A stretch of DNA of 64,000 nt from Heloderma charlesbogerti (taxonomy: Eukaryota; Chordata; Lepidosauria; Squamata; Helodermatidae): assembly GCA_026122225.1 (NCBI GenBank), contig JANEZZ010001857.1:62001-126000 (forward strand), given 5' to 3'. Of the stretch, positions 1-11,300 are shown in pieces (position 1 is the first letter of the stretch; each line of letters opens with the position of its first letter). The notes under the pieces were generated by a model. That model was not told where the DNA came from. It ran no database searches and saw only the letters and a list, made by a program, of their open reading frames with translations. The position numbers and the translations under genes are program-made.

Positions 1-1130
1 ACTATGGGCTGCCCTGTGGCCCCCAACGTGCTGAGCCCCCTCCCCGCTTCCAGTCCTGAACTGCGGAAGACGAAATCCTGTGGTCAGGAAGCATGTTAAA
101 CCAAATAAGAGTTTCTTTGCCTAATTTTGCAGTCCAGGTCTGAGCACCATTACTAGGGAGGATGCCCTCTTGGGTCTCTGAGTAACCTCGCTTAGTGTGC
201 TACTGTTGGCCCACTTTCAACATCCAAACCTTTTGAGAGACTGAGATACTCCAACCTGGATGGGTTGCGGGGGGAGAGAGAGAGAGAGATACAAAACTAG
301 AATGTTGAAAATGTCTTATTTTTCCACCCAGCCCCATTATACAAAACCCAGGGTGGTGTAGTGGATAGAGTATGCGACTGCTCCTGAGGAGACTTGGGTT
401 CAAATCCCTAGTGAGCTGGCAAAAGTGGCTGTACCGCTACAGACTGCTGTGTGTGTGGGAATGTCTTCATATAAACCAAAATTTAAAAAATATCCCAGTG
501 TAGGGATGTCAGAGAAATGTGTAATGGATTCAGATGAGTTTGGATTTCTATGAATCCCGCCCCCAGATTCTGCAGTGGACTGGCTTTTACTGAGTCACGT
601 GGATTCTGCCAACTTGTGGACCAACTTTTTTAATTTTTGGAATTTTATGTAAGTTAGGAAAATGCATTAAAAAAACCCCACACCAGCCGAAAATGCTCGT
701 TTCCCCCATACTCTAATACATGAAAATGTGCATTTGAGGGGGAGGATTTGCGCATTTGGGAGGGTTTTTCACACTTTCAGAAATGTGCAAATTTGCGCAA
801 ATTTGGGAAACTGGAAAAAGTCCGATTATATCAGTGAACGGATGACGGAACAAAAGGCACCTGACAATATGCGAATCTTAGAATGGATTTTACAAAATCC
901 ATATATCCCTATCTCAGCATAGGAAGCTAACATGTCTGGATGACTGTTTCCAGCCTCACCTTCTTCCTGACATGACAGTTTTCTGTGCACAGACAAAGCT
1001 CTGGCTGTTGTTGTCGGTGTGGTACAGAGGAGCATACAGTCCTCCATGTCCCCACCTGAAAACTGAGGTCCCTCCGTCCAGAGGTACGTTGACCCACCTC
1101 AGTGAGAACTCAGCCTCACCCACTAAACTA
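1..1130. other. INTS3 intron, mostly unassigned
   Basis: No exon was recognised. A tRNA-derived SINE head lies at about 347-430. The remainder shows AT-rich tracts and no readable coding potential. Confidence 0.5.
347..470 (+). repeat. tRNA-derived SINE fragment
   Basis: A tRNA-like head with an A-box-like ggtgtagtgg and a perfect B box GGTTCAAATCC at 397-407. The LINE-like tail seen in fuller copies is not present. Confidence 0.65.
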
Positions 1131-1132
1131 GG

Positions 1133-1266
1133 CCTCCCCAACCTGGTGCCTTCCAGTTGTTTTGGACTACAGGTCCCATCAACCCCAGAAAACATGACCA
1201 GTGGTTAGCGAGGATGGGAGTTGTAGTCCAAAATGTTTGGAGGGCATCCGGTTGGGAAAGGCTGTG
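1133..1266. repeat. Hairpin (MITE-like) repeat, family H
   Basis: Left arm reads ccccaacctggtgccttcca; the right arm is its near reverse complement ending ...ggttgggaaaggctg. Both arms carry the actacaactccca / gggagttgtagt core. About 130 bp. Confidence 0.7.
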
Positions 1267-1299
1267 CTAAACTCACTGTGGGGGGCTTTGGGCCTATGT

Positions 1300-1375
1300 C
1301 TTCATTTCTTAAATTTCTATACCGCCCAATAGCTGAAGCTCTCTGGGCAGTGCACAACAATTACAACCACAAAAT
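1300..1375 (-). repeat. L2-like LINE 3' fragment, left part
   Basis: Sequence of the type atttctataccgcccaatag / ctctgggcag, a common reptile LINE 3' end read in reverse. It is split from its continuation at 3650 by BovB copy 1. Confidence 0.5.
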
Positions 1376-3636
1376 TTTGTTGTTGTTGTTGTTCAGTTGT
1401 TCAGTCGTGTCCGACTCTTCGTGACCCCATGGACCACAGCTCGCCAGGCCTTCCTGTCCTGCGCTCTCTCCCGGAGTGTGCTCAAGTTCATATTCATTGC
1501 ATCGGTGATGCTGTCTAGCCATCTCATCCTCTGTCGTCCCCTTCTCCTTTTGCCCTCAGTCTTTCCCAGCATCAGGGTCTTTTCCAGAGAGTTTTCTCTT
1601 CGCATTAGGTGGCCAAAATATTTGAGCTTCAGCTTCAGTATCTGTCCTTCCAATGAGCACTCAGGGTTGATTTCCTTTAGGATGGACTGATTTGACCTCC
1701 TTGCAGTCCAGGGGACTCGTAAGAGTCTTCTCCAGCACCACAGTTCGAAAGCATCAATTCTTCGGCACTCAGCCTTCCTTATAGTCCAGCTCTCACAGCC
1801 ATACATTACTACTGGGAAAACCATAGCTTTGATTAGACGGACCTTTGTCGGCAAGGTGATGTCTCTGCTTCTTACTATGCTGTCTAGGTTTGCCACAGCT
1901 TTCCTCCCAAGGAGCAAGCGTCTTTTAATTTCATGGCTACAGTCACCGTCTGCGGTGATCTTGGAGCCCAAGAAAGTAAAATCTGTCACTGCTTCCATTT
2001 CTTCCCCTTCTATATGCCAGGAAGTGATGGGGCCAGATGCCATGATCTTCGTTTTTTTAATGTTGTATTTCAAACCAGCTTTTGCACTCTCCTCTTTCAC
2101 CCTCAACAAGAGGCTCTTGAGATCCTCTTCACTTTCTGCCATTAGGGTGGTATCGTCTGCATATCGGAGGTTGTTGATAATTCTCCCAGCGATCTTAATT
2201 CCGACCTGTGATTCATCCAACCCGGCGTTTCTCATGATGTACTCTGCATATAAGTTAAATAAGCAGGGTGACCATATGCAGCCTTGTCGTGCTCCTTTCC
2301 CAATTTTGAACCACTCGGTTGTTCCATGTCTGGTTCTTACTGTTGCTTCTTGACCCTCGTACAGGTTTCTCAGGAGACAGATAAGGTGGTCTGGTACTCC
2401 CATCACTTTAAGAATTTGCCACAGTTTGTTGTGATCCACACAATCAAAGGCTTTAGCGTAGTCAATGAAGCAGAAATAGATGTTTTTCTGGAATTCTCTT
2501 GCTTTCTCCATGATCCAGCGAAAGTTGGCAATTTGATCTCTAGTTCCTCTGCCTCTTCGAAACCCAGCTTGTACTTCCGGTAGTTCTCGGTTTGCATACT
2601 GCTGAAGCCTAGCTTGTAAGATTTTGAGCATCACCTTGCTGGCATGTGAAATGAGCGCAATTGTGCGGTAGTTTGAACACTCTTTGGCGTTGCCCTTCTT
2701 TGGAATTGGAATGTAAACTGACCTTTTCCAGTCTTGTGGCCACTGTTGAGTGTTCCAGATTTGTTGGCATATTGAATGCAGCACTTTAACAGCATCATCT
2801 TTTAGGATTTTAAATAGCTCAGCTGGAATACTGTCATCTCCGCTAGCTTTGTTGTTAGTAATGCTTCCTAAGGCCCACTTGACTTCACTCTCTAGGATGT
2901 CTGGCTCAAGTTCAGTGACCGCACTATCATGGCTATCAGGGACATTCAGATCTTTCCTGTATAGTTGTGTATTCTTGCCACCTCTTCTTAATCTCATCTG
3001 CTTCTGTTAGGTCCCTGCCTTCTTTGTCCTTTATCATGCCCATCTTTGCACAAAACGTTCCCTTGAGATCTCCAATTTTCTTGAAGAGATCTCTAGTCTT
3101 TCCCATTCTGTTGTTTTCCTCGATTTCTTTGCATTGTTCATTTAATTTCTTTGCATTGTTCATTGTTCATCATTCATTTAAGAAGGCCTTCTTGTCTCTC
3201 CTTGCTATTCTCTGGAACTCTGCATTCAGGTGGATATATCTTCCCCTTTCTACCTTGCTTTTCGCTTCCCTTCTTTCCTCAGCTACTTGTAAAGCCTCAT
3301 CAGACAGCCACTTGGCTTTCTTGCATTTCTTTTTCTTGGAAATCCTGGCGCTACTTGGAAATACCCTCTGCTCTTCCCCGGTAGCATATTGGACACCTTC
3401 CGACCTGAGGGTCTCATCTTCCGGCGTCATATCTTTTAGCCTTGTGATACGTTCCATGGGGTTTTCTTGGCAAGAATACTGGAGTGGGTTGCCATTTCCT
3501 TCTCCAGTGGACCACATTTTGTCAGAACTCTCTGCCATGATCTGTCCGTCTTGGGTGGCCCTGCACGGCATAGCTTATGGCTTCACTGAGTTACGCAAGC
3601 CCCTTCGCCACAACAAGGCAGTGATCCATGAAGGGG
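1376..3636 (-). mobile_element. BovB (RTE) LINE copy 1, internally deleted
   Basis: A long open frame at 1393-2997 (-) gives RT motifs IPIPKKGNAKECSNYR, AGFRRGRGTRDQ, FIDYAKAFDCVD and LRYADDTTLM (YADD intact). The BovB-typical C-terminus includes CESWTIRKAE, RVPWTARRSNQSIL and [10 protein letters not shown]. The 3' end on the minus strand is a run of CAA repeats. The 5' end matches copy 2, but about 1 kb covering the endonuclease region is missing near 3340-3350. A 13-bp target duplication with one mismatch (1363-1375 / 3637-3649) bounds it. It sits inside an L2-like repeat. Frames upstream of the RT are shifted, so it is probably dead. Confidence 0.92.
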
Positions 3637-3649
3637 ACAGCCACAAAAT

Positions 3650-3930
3650 ACAAGATGATAAAATACAATATAAACATTTGAAAGTTTACAGGGACAGTAT
3701 AAAAAAATCAAAATGATAACCAAATAGAACCCAGCAGCAGGGCAAAGTTTTAAAATACAGTACCAGATTTAAAACAGAAACGGAAAAACTAAAAAGCCTG
3801 GGAATATAAAAAGGTCTTCACCTTGTGCTGAAAAGAGCACAATGTAGGCACCAGGTGAGTCTCTCTGGGAAGTTCATTCCACAGCCAGGGTGCCACAGCA
3901 GAAAAGGCCTTCTTAATGGCCACCCAGCTC
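3650..3930 (-). repeat. L2-like LINE 3' fragment, right part
   Basis: Continues the element interrupted at 1375: an A-rich stretch, then a reversed LINE C-terminal region (attccacagccagggtgcca, agaaaaggccttct). Similar to the better copy at 44140-44540. Confidence 0.5.
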
Positions 3931-4089
3931 ACTTCCTTTGGTGGGGGATCCTGGCCTAGCCAACATCATGCTGCCTGATTTACTTAGCAGGGTTGCTGTG
4001 AGGATGAAATGGGGCAGTGGAAACATACACACACACAGTGGACTCACGCACCCTGAGGTCTTTGGAGGAAGGGTAATATAGGCCTGGTT

Positions 4090-4480
4090 CATGGGTAACG
4101 CCTAAGCCATGGTGTGGTTTGTTGGAATCTGGCTTGTTGTTGGGAACCCAGCCTCACAAACAAGCCATGGTTTGTTAACTAGCTACAAACCACCAATAGC
4201 CATGCTTTGTTGTACTAAGTCTGGCTTGTTTAAACCATGGCTTATTGTGATGTCTGAACCCAGAATTGTGATTTATCCCTGGCTTGTTTGCACTCCCTGA
4301 AACCAAGGCGCCCAGCAAGAACAGTCTGGAAACAAAACCACTCTGAAGGCTGACAAAATGGGCAGGAGAGAAGCAAACCAGAAATAGGGGAAACAAGCTG
4401 TGGTTTGTTTGACCCTCTGCAAGACAAGTCATGGTCAAAGCAACAAACCATGGTTAACATAAATCATGGCTTAGTAATAC
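4090..4480. repeat. Inverted-repeat element rich in AAACCATGGTTT-type motifs
   Basis: Left half has repeated gtttgtt/ccatggttt motifs and the right half carries their reverse complements (gacaagtcatggtcaaagc, aaaccatggtt). Likely a non-autonomous DNA transposon; the superfamily is not assigned. Confidence 0.55.
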
Positions 4481-4673
4481 ATGCACACTCAGTTACGGAA
4501 ATGAAATGAATAGTAAGTTGTTCCTTTGGAACAATCAAAGATGGGTCCATTGCCCATCACCCCCTTACAATGGCTATAACTGGGGTGGCTTTTTAACTCC
4601 CACTGCCCTTCCCCCATCTTTCTTCCACATGCTCTTCACAGCAGCCTTACTGACTCCTGCTCTCTTTTCCCAG

Positions 4674-4749
4674 CTTCAGGAGCTGGTGTGCCACGTCATG
4701 ATGGGGAACCTGGTGATGTTCCGGAAGGACTCGGTCCTTAACATTCTGA
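4674..4749 (+). CDS. INTS3: INTS3 coding exon (first in window)
   Basis: Acceptor ...ttttcccag precedes CTTCAGGAGCTGG and donor gtgagt follows. It encodes LQELVCHVMMGNLVMFRKD and continues to ...NIL plus one base of a split Ile codon. The exon starts in phase 0. This is the first exon visible, so everything before it is intron. Confidence 0.93.
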
Positions 4750-7700
4750 GTGAGTTGGGCTCGGTGGGTGGGGGACAGAAACAGTCTCGGTCAAGTGGGG
4801 GTCAGGGGGAGACTTTTTGCCAGCTGCTTCATGAGTCCCTCTTACCTCCGGTTCTCTGGGATCTCAGATAGCGTGGCTGGGAAAGAAAGGACCTCTGTCC
4901 TGCTGAAGACACTGCTGCCAATCCGAGGGCCTCTGTCCTGCCATCCTGGGCTAAATCAACCAGTGGCCTGGCTCAGCAGAAGGCACCCCTGTCAGCTGTA
5001 GAAACTTCATCCTGAGCTGGAGCTTTTACTGCACAACATGGGGAGTTGCGGGGCAATCAGTGCTGATGTGACTCGAGAGAGGGAGTCGTACGTGTTCCTG
5101 TATGGCAGGCGTAGTAGGCGACCTGTGGGCACATTTGGAAATTGGAGAAACTGTCCTGGAAACAACCATGGACTGGCTGCCGTGGGTGGGCACAGCTAGT
5201 CGCACAGGACAAGGAACCTGCCCAGAGGCGCTGATGAGAAATTAAGAGGGCAGCAGCTAGAGGCTCCCACTTCGCTTTGAAGCCATCCCAGATGCCAGTA
5301 AGAAAATACAAAAAATAGTTTGAAAATAAAAGTTGGGAGAAGCCAGGTGTCTCAGTGGGCACCAAGGAAGGTGTCTGGGGGCATGTTGCTGCCTGTGGGC
5401 AGCACATTGCCTGCTCCCGTCGTACAGTGTGGTTGAGAGCCGGCTTCCTCTCTTTTCCCCCCTCCCAGTTCAGAGTTTGGAGTGGGAGACCTTTGAGCAG
5501 TACTGCACGTGGCAGCTCTTCCTGGCGCACAACATCCCCCTGGAGACCATCATCCCCATCCTTCAGCATCTCAAGTATAAAGGTGAGCGAGCCAGCTGGG
5601 GAAGGCCACCAAATGCTCCAATTTTGGGTGATACGGGGAGAAGCTGGGGGGAACACGCTGTCCACGTCGTTCTCGTGCTTGCTTGTCAGCTCAGCCGGGG
5701 GAACGCCCAGCTAGGCACATATAGGCCCGGTGGGGCTCCCCGATGTTTCCTCCACCTCTTATCTTTCATGTTACCTGCACCTTAAGGAAGCACAAAGGAG
5801 CATGGTGTTTCTTTTCTGTGACATTTGGCTGCACAAGATCCCATTTCTGAAAGCCCATGGCTGAGTTCCCAGTAAAAGCTATCCTTAGACGGTGTCATTT
5901 CAGACTGTGTGCGGGCTGAGTTGACTGAATATTTGCCCCATGATAAAAGAAAATAAAAACCTCCCTGCACATAGAAAGCTAGTGATGGGTTCTTTGCTAG
6001 CCCTTTTGCCATGCTAGTTTTCCATGTGCAAGGAGAGGTGTTCTTTTTTTCTTTTTTTTTAATGGGGCAACTTTCACTTACGTGTACCCCGGGTCTGAAA
6101 TGGTACAGCCCAGACAAAGGTTGACCAACTCTGTAAGAATTAGGTGTGAACGTTTCTATATATACTTGTATGTGTGTGTTTATACACACAGATACGCACA
6201 TACTCTGCTTGTGGAGAGAAAGGTTCTAGCCTAAACATCTGGGCGTGCTACTTTTCTGTGTGCGGAGAATTCTAATGTTTTCTATGGAAGAGCATTCAGA
6301 CATCTGGATGCCAGCCTGTTGTCTGAGACAGAGGTACAGCCCAGACCCTGGCTTAACCACCTCAGCAAAAGAGAATAGCGCTCTGTGTCGCCCCGCTGTC
6401 TTCTGATGCCATAGGGGAAAAAGTGTACCTGGGGGCTCTGAGCTCTGTGTTGGGGTTGGTTAGCGGCTGAGCCCAGGTTAACAAAACTTACTTTCCATTG
6501 CAGAACACCCTGAGGCACTTTCCTGCTTATTGCTCCAGCTGAGACGAGAGAAGTACGTATTTTAATTTTCCTTCCAGTTTGCCTTAAGTGCTGTTCTTGC
6601 AGGGCTAGCTCGCTTCAGGTTTGCAAAACGTTTCTAGGGAAAGTATGTTTGTACAGCGGACAGATTTCTCCATTCTGTAAAGTTCCTGGCTTTCCTCTTT
6701 GTGTTTTCTTTTTCTCTTGAAAAAGAAAAAGACAAGTTACTAGCCCTCATGGGTGCAGAGACAGGCTTGAAGTCATGTGGGACTTGCCTGTTATGACCTC
6801 TCAGAAGCTACAAGGTGGCTGAATGAGGTTTTCCAGGGGAGGGGAGGGAGGAACAGAGCTTTGGTCACTTGCACATCAACCTTTATTGCTCCTGATGCAG
6901 CTTCAACCATGTTACGGGGCCTAACTGCTCTAATAAGCCCTGAAGTCGACACGCAGCCAATGAGGACAGGAAATCAAAGCTATATTTCACGCGCCCGCAT
7001 CTCTTGGTGGCTCTTTTCGCCCCTTGGCCTCGTGCTGGCAAAGACTGCTTGATGCACGCGCCCCTTTGGGCTGTGATCGGCCGCTTAATGAGCTGTAGAG
7101 GGGAGGGGGCCAGCGTGCTTCGGAGGCAGAACGGTCCCTCTCTCCATCCCCAAATGTTAATTGGTGATCTGGCGCTGGGGAAGGTGTTATCTAATTGCTG
7201 CCTTGACCCGAGATGGCCCCTTTAAACAGGCTTTCAATTTCCTGTGCGGCGGGAGCGGCTGTGAGAGCAAGATGAAGCCCACTTGGGCCCAGCTTGCTGG
7301 GACAGAGGTGGCAGCAAGCAGAGCAAGTCCAATCTATTCCATGCCTTTCCGGCCACTGGTGTTGTTCATAGTCGCCAAGAGGTCTGCCACGTTTCCGTCT
7401 GCTGGATCTGGTGTGGATCCCTGAGAGCTACAGCTTGCTGAGGGGAGAGACCAGACTCCGGTAGCACATTAACAGCTGACAGATTGATCTGCATCTAACC
7501 AAATTATTGTTGGTGTGGTAGTGCTGGGCCGAAAACGGTCACCGTACTGCCGCAGCCCCTTCCTGGTCCCCAGGAGTGTTGCTTGGGAAGTTCCGCTGTT
7601 TTTTGGTGGGTGAAGAATCAGGGTGGGGGGAGAGCACTCCAGTGGCTGCACTGCTGCTTGAGGGGGGCACGACTTGCCCTCCCCAAATCCTCCCCTCCCT

Positions 7701-7977
7701 CATGGCACTAAGTTGCGATGTAGCATCATTTTGGGCAGAACTCTGGGGGGGGCGTATAGGCCAGGGGCATTTCCCCTCCAGAATGTTGTTCAGAAGGACG
7801 CCACGTCATGACGTCGAATAATTCTGGGACATTTTGTGGGGAGAAAATGGTGTCTGCATAGGAGCACTCATTAGTGTTTCTCCCCCAAACTTCAAAAGGT
7901 GAACGAGAGAAGGCAGTTCCCTCCCCTAGTTCAGGAAAAACTTGTGAAGGCTTGGCAGAGCCGCCCCCTCCTTTCTT

Positions 7978-8016
<39 letters not shown>

Positions 8017-8195
8017 CACTCACTCACAGACACAATCACTCACTCGCTCACTCGCTCTCTCACCCCCCCATACACACTCACTCTCTCTCTCTCTCTCTCT
8101 CTCACACACTCACACACTCTCTCACATGTGCACTCTCTCACGCACGCACACACACACATACTCTCTCTCCCTCCCTCCTCTCTCTCTCTCCCTCC

Positions 8196-8241
<46 letters not shown>

Positions 8242-8302
8242 ACCCCACACTCTCACACACTCTCTCTCCCTCCCTCCCTCCCTCCCTCCCTCTCTCTCTC
8301 CC

Positions 8303-8371
<69 letters not shown>

Positions 8372-11300
8372 CTCACATATGCACTGTCTCTCTCACACAC
8401 ACACCACACTCTCTCCCCCTCTTTCTCTCCCCCTCCCCCTCTTTCTCTCCCCCTCCCCTTCTCTCTCTCTCTCTCTCTCTCTCACTCACACACACACACA
8501 CTCACATGTGCTCTCACTCTCTTTCTTACACACACATTCTCTCTCTTTCTCTCTCTTTCTCTCTCTCTCTCACTCGCATGCACGCACGCATGCACTCAGG
8601 CATAACAGAAGCTGTTTATTCCAGGCCAGAGAATTGCTCCACCAAGCCTGTGATTGCCTATTCCAACCGCCAGTGGCTCTCCAGTGTCTTGCACAGGGAA
8701 GAGTCTTTCTGTGCCCCCTGGAACCTCCCGACTGCAAGGCTGCATTCTGTCCCTGAGCTGTGACCCCTCCCTGGAGGAGAGCAGGCAGGCAGGCGGGGGC
8801 ACCCTTTTGGGCAGAGGCCGGGCCACTGAGTGTTGAGGTGGGGGGGGTGGGTCTTCCTGTCAGCGCAGCTTGTCTCCGCAGCGGTGCACTGGCACCCATG
8901 TCCGTCGGAGGGGGAAGGGGCCCTCTGCAGCCCCCATTTGGAGGGGTGCTTGGTCCGCTCCCTCGCCCTGGCCGTTGAGAATCGCGCCTCTGTATCCCCA
9001 CCCCCTCGCCTGCAAAACCACGTGGTTGGAGTTCTGCCTTTTCATCATTTGCCCAGAGCAGCACGGCGCCAGGTTCCTGAGACCCCTTGGGCCAGGCCCA
9101 CTCATGGTTCCCCTCCCACGCGGAGCCTGCCTTCTCAGCACCATCGCCACCAGCTGCTCAGCTCCTCCGCCTTTCCTCATCATGGCTCCTGCTTGCCTGC
9201 GTGAGAGCCAGGGAGCAAGCAGGCCACAGCATCTCCTGCTCCTCCTTCTCGCCACCGCTGCTGCCTGGGCCGGAGCGAGAGGCAGGGGAACCAGCAAGTC
9301 GCAGTGGGGAAGAGGAGGAGCAACTCCGGGCGGCTCTCGGCAGTAGGCCCCTGCTGGGCTGTGGGTCCCCCGCCCTTGGCGCCGGCCCTGGCAGATCTTT
9401 GGGACGTGGCTTTTACAGACAGATGAGTAAATCCCGGTCATCTCAACCCAGGAAGAGGTTTAAATGATAGAAGTCTTTATGATATTGTGAAAGATGTGCA
9501 GAGAAGCTGAAGAGAAGGGAGGGTAACTTTTTTTTTTTCTCCCCACAGCGTGTAATGAATGCTGGGGGATTGACTCTCACGAGACGCGGTGTGGGTCACC
9601 AGCTTAGATGCCTTCTTTTTTCTGAAAAAGGACAGGGCAAAAGGGTCCTTCAGTAGCTTCGCCACAGTGGCCACATTGAGCTCAGAGGCAGTGTAATTCT
9701 GAATGCTAGTTTCTGGGGGGCAAATGGAGAGGGAGGGCAACGACCTTTGGGGTCCTGCTTGGGGGGGCATCCCAGGGGCTTTTGCATGGCCGCTGCTGGC
9801 TCCACCAGAAGGGCTTTTGGTCTGATCCTGCAGGGCTTTTCCCGCGTTCTTCTTCAGACCAAGGCGAGTGGCTTCCTACCCCGGCTGCGCCCTGCGCGGT
9901 CCTCTCCTGATGCTCGGCCAAACCTTGAACAGTAGCTGGTTCCCAGCCCCCGCGACGACCGCCCTTTGATGCTGGCAGCATTTCCCCTGCCCTGACTCTG
10001 GCCCGCAGGGAGCTGGCGGCCCCCTGGGCCCACCCCGCTGATCGCCCATGCTGGTTCTTGGAGGGAGTGCCGAATGTCTGTTCGTGAAGGGCCTGACTGG
10101 GGTGGGGGGCACAGGCTCTTTGACCCAAAGTGCGATGCCGTTAGCCAGGAGCAACAGTGCTGGAACCCCCCGGGAAGAGGAAGGCAGCGCCCCAGTGCCC
10201 GGCACCTCCATCTGCATTCACTCTGCAGTTTGGGAAATCCCCAGACTATGAATGGCAGGATATGCTGGGAAGGTCCGGGCTTCCTTTGAGGCGGGACCCC
10301 TCTCGGGAGCGCGTGGAGTGGGGCATTCGAAGCAGTCCCAGTAGGGCAGCGTGCAGCAGCCTGGCCCACTGGCCCTGGGGTCTTGAATCAGCGATGCCCT
10401 GTGGTGTTGCCCTGGCCGAGGGCATCGGCCTCTCAATTTAGAGGTGCCGAGAGAGTGATAAATCACATCCAAAGGTTTACTCACAAGGGGACTTTATCGG
10501 GCAACTTACAGCACACAGGCGTACCCAGCGGTTGGATCGGACAGCTTCCCTGAACCGCGAGCCATGGGGCCAAATGGGTTTTACACCATACATGTCAGCA
10601 GTGAGGCAGTGCAGCACAACCAAGCGCCCCCAGTGTTCCTTCCCAGCATGGACTAACAGCGCCAGGTTCTCAGCACAGCCGCCTGTATCTCAGCGTAAAC
10701 ACATCGCTCCACTTCTCAGGCACAGCCTGATAAGGCTTTCTCCTCATTGGCAAGGAATGCGCTGAGAAGGCTGTTATTGGCCTTTTGAATCATCTGCACA
10801 TGCTCAGAGGCTTACCAGCAAGGGAATTGCACCAACAATGAACTTCAGCAAGCATTATGGATCTCTAGGCCCCTCTAACACTACAAATGACTTGGCTATG
10901 CTCCTGGGGCCAATACACCTGTCCCTCCCTCCGTCCATGGTGATCTCCTGTGTGCGGCCTGCCCCTTCCCCTCTCAGACTGCTGCAGCGGCGAAAGGAAA
11001 CAGGTTTGGAGTACCAGCATAAGCACGGGTTTAGACGGGTGCAAAATGGACGCTTCCATCGGTGCAAAATGCGTCAGCCCTACTGCTGGCCAGTGCACGG
11101 TATCGGGACCATATTACACCTGTCCTGAAAGACCTGCACTGGTTGCCAGTTGCTTTCCAGGTTCAGTTCAAGGTGTTGGTCTTAGCCTTTAAAGGCCTAA
11201 ACAGCTTAGAACCTGGCTATTGAAGGGACTGCTCATCTCACTATGAACCTGCCCGAGTACCTGGAGAGGCCCTTTTGAGGGCACCGTTACTTTCACAGGC

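Noticed and set aside
1..130. Possible upstream INTS3 exon after the cttccag at about 47-53
   Set aside because: The downstream sequence does not read as INTS3 in any frame and a stop follows quickly.
1393..2997. Host gene encoding a reverse transcriptase-like protein
   Set aside because: It is the RT of a BovB element with target duplication and CAA tail, not a domesticated gene; upstream frames are broken.
7874..8763. Long Ser/Leu/His-rich open frames of over 200 codons on the + strand
   Set aside because: They are translations of the (CT)n/(CA)n microsatellite in all three frames and have no protein family character.
8570..10484. Multiple overlapping open frames of 100-190 codons in GC-rich intron
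   Set aside because: They occur on both strands with no family motifs or splice consistency; part is a dispersed repeat found again near 56 kb.
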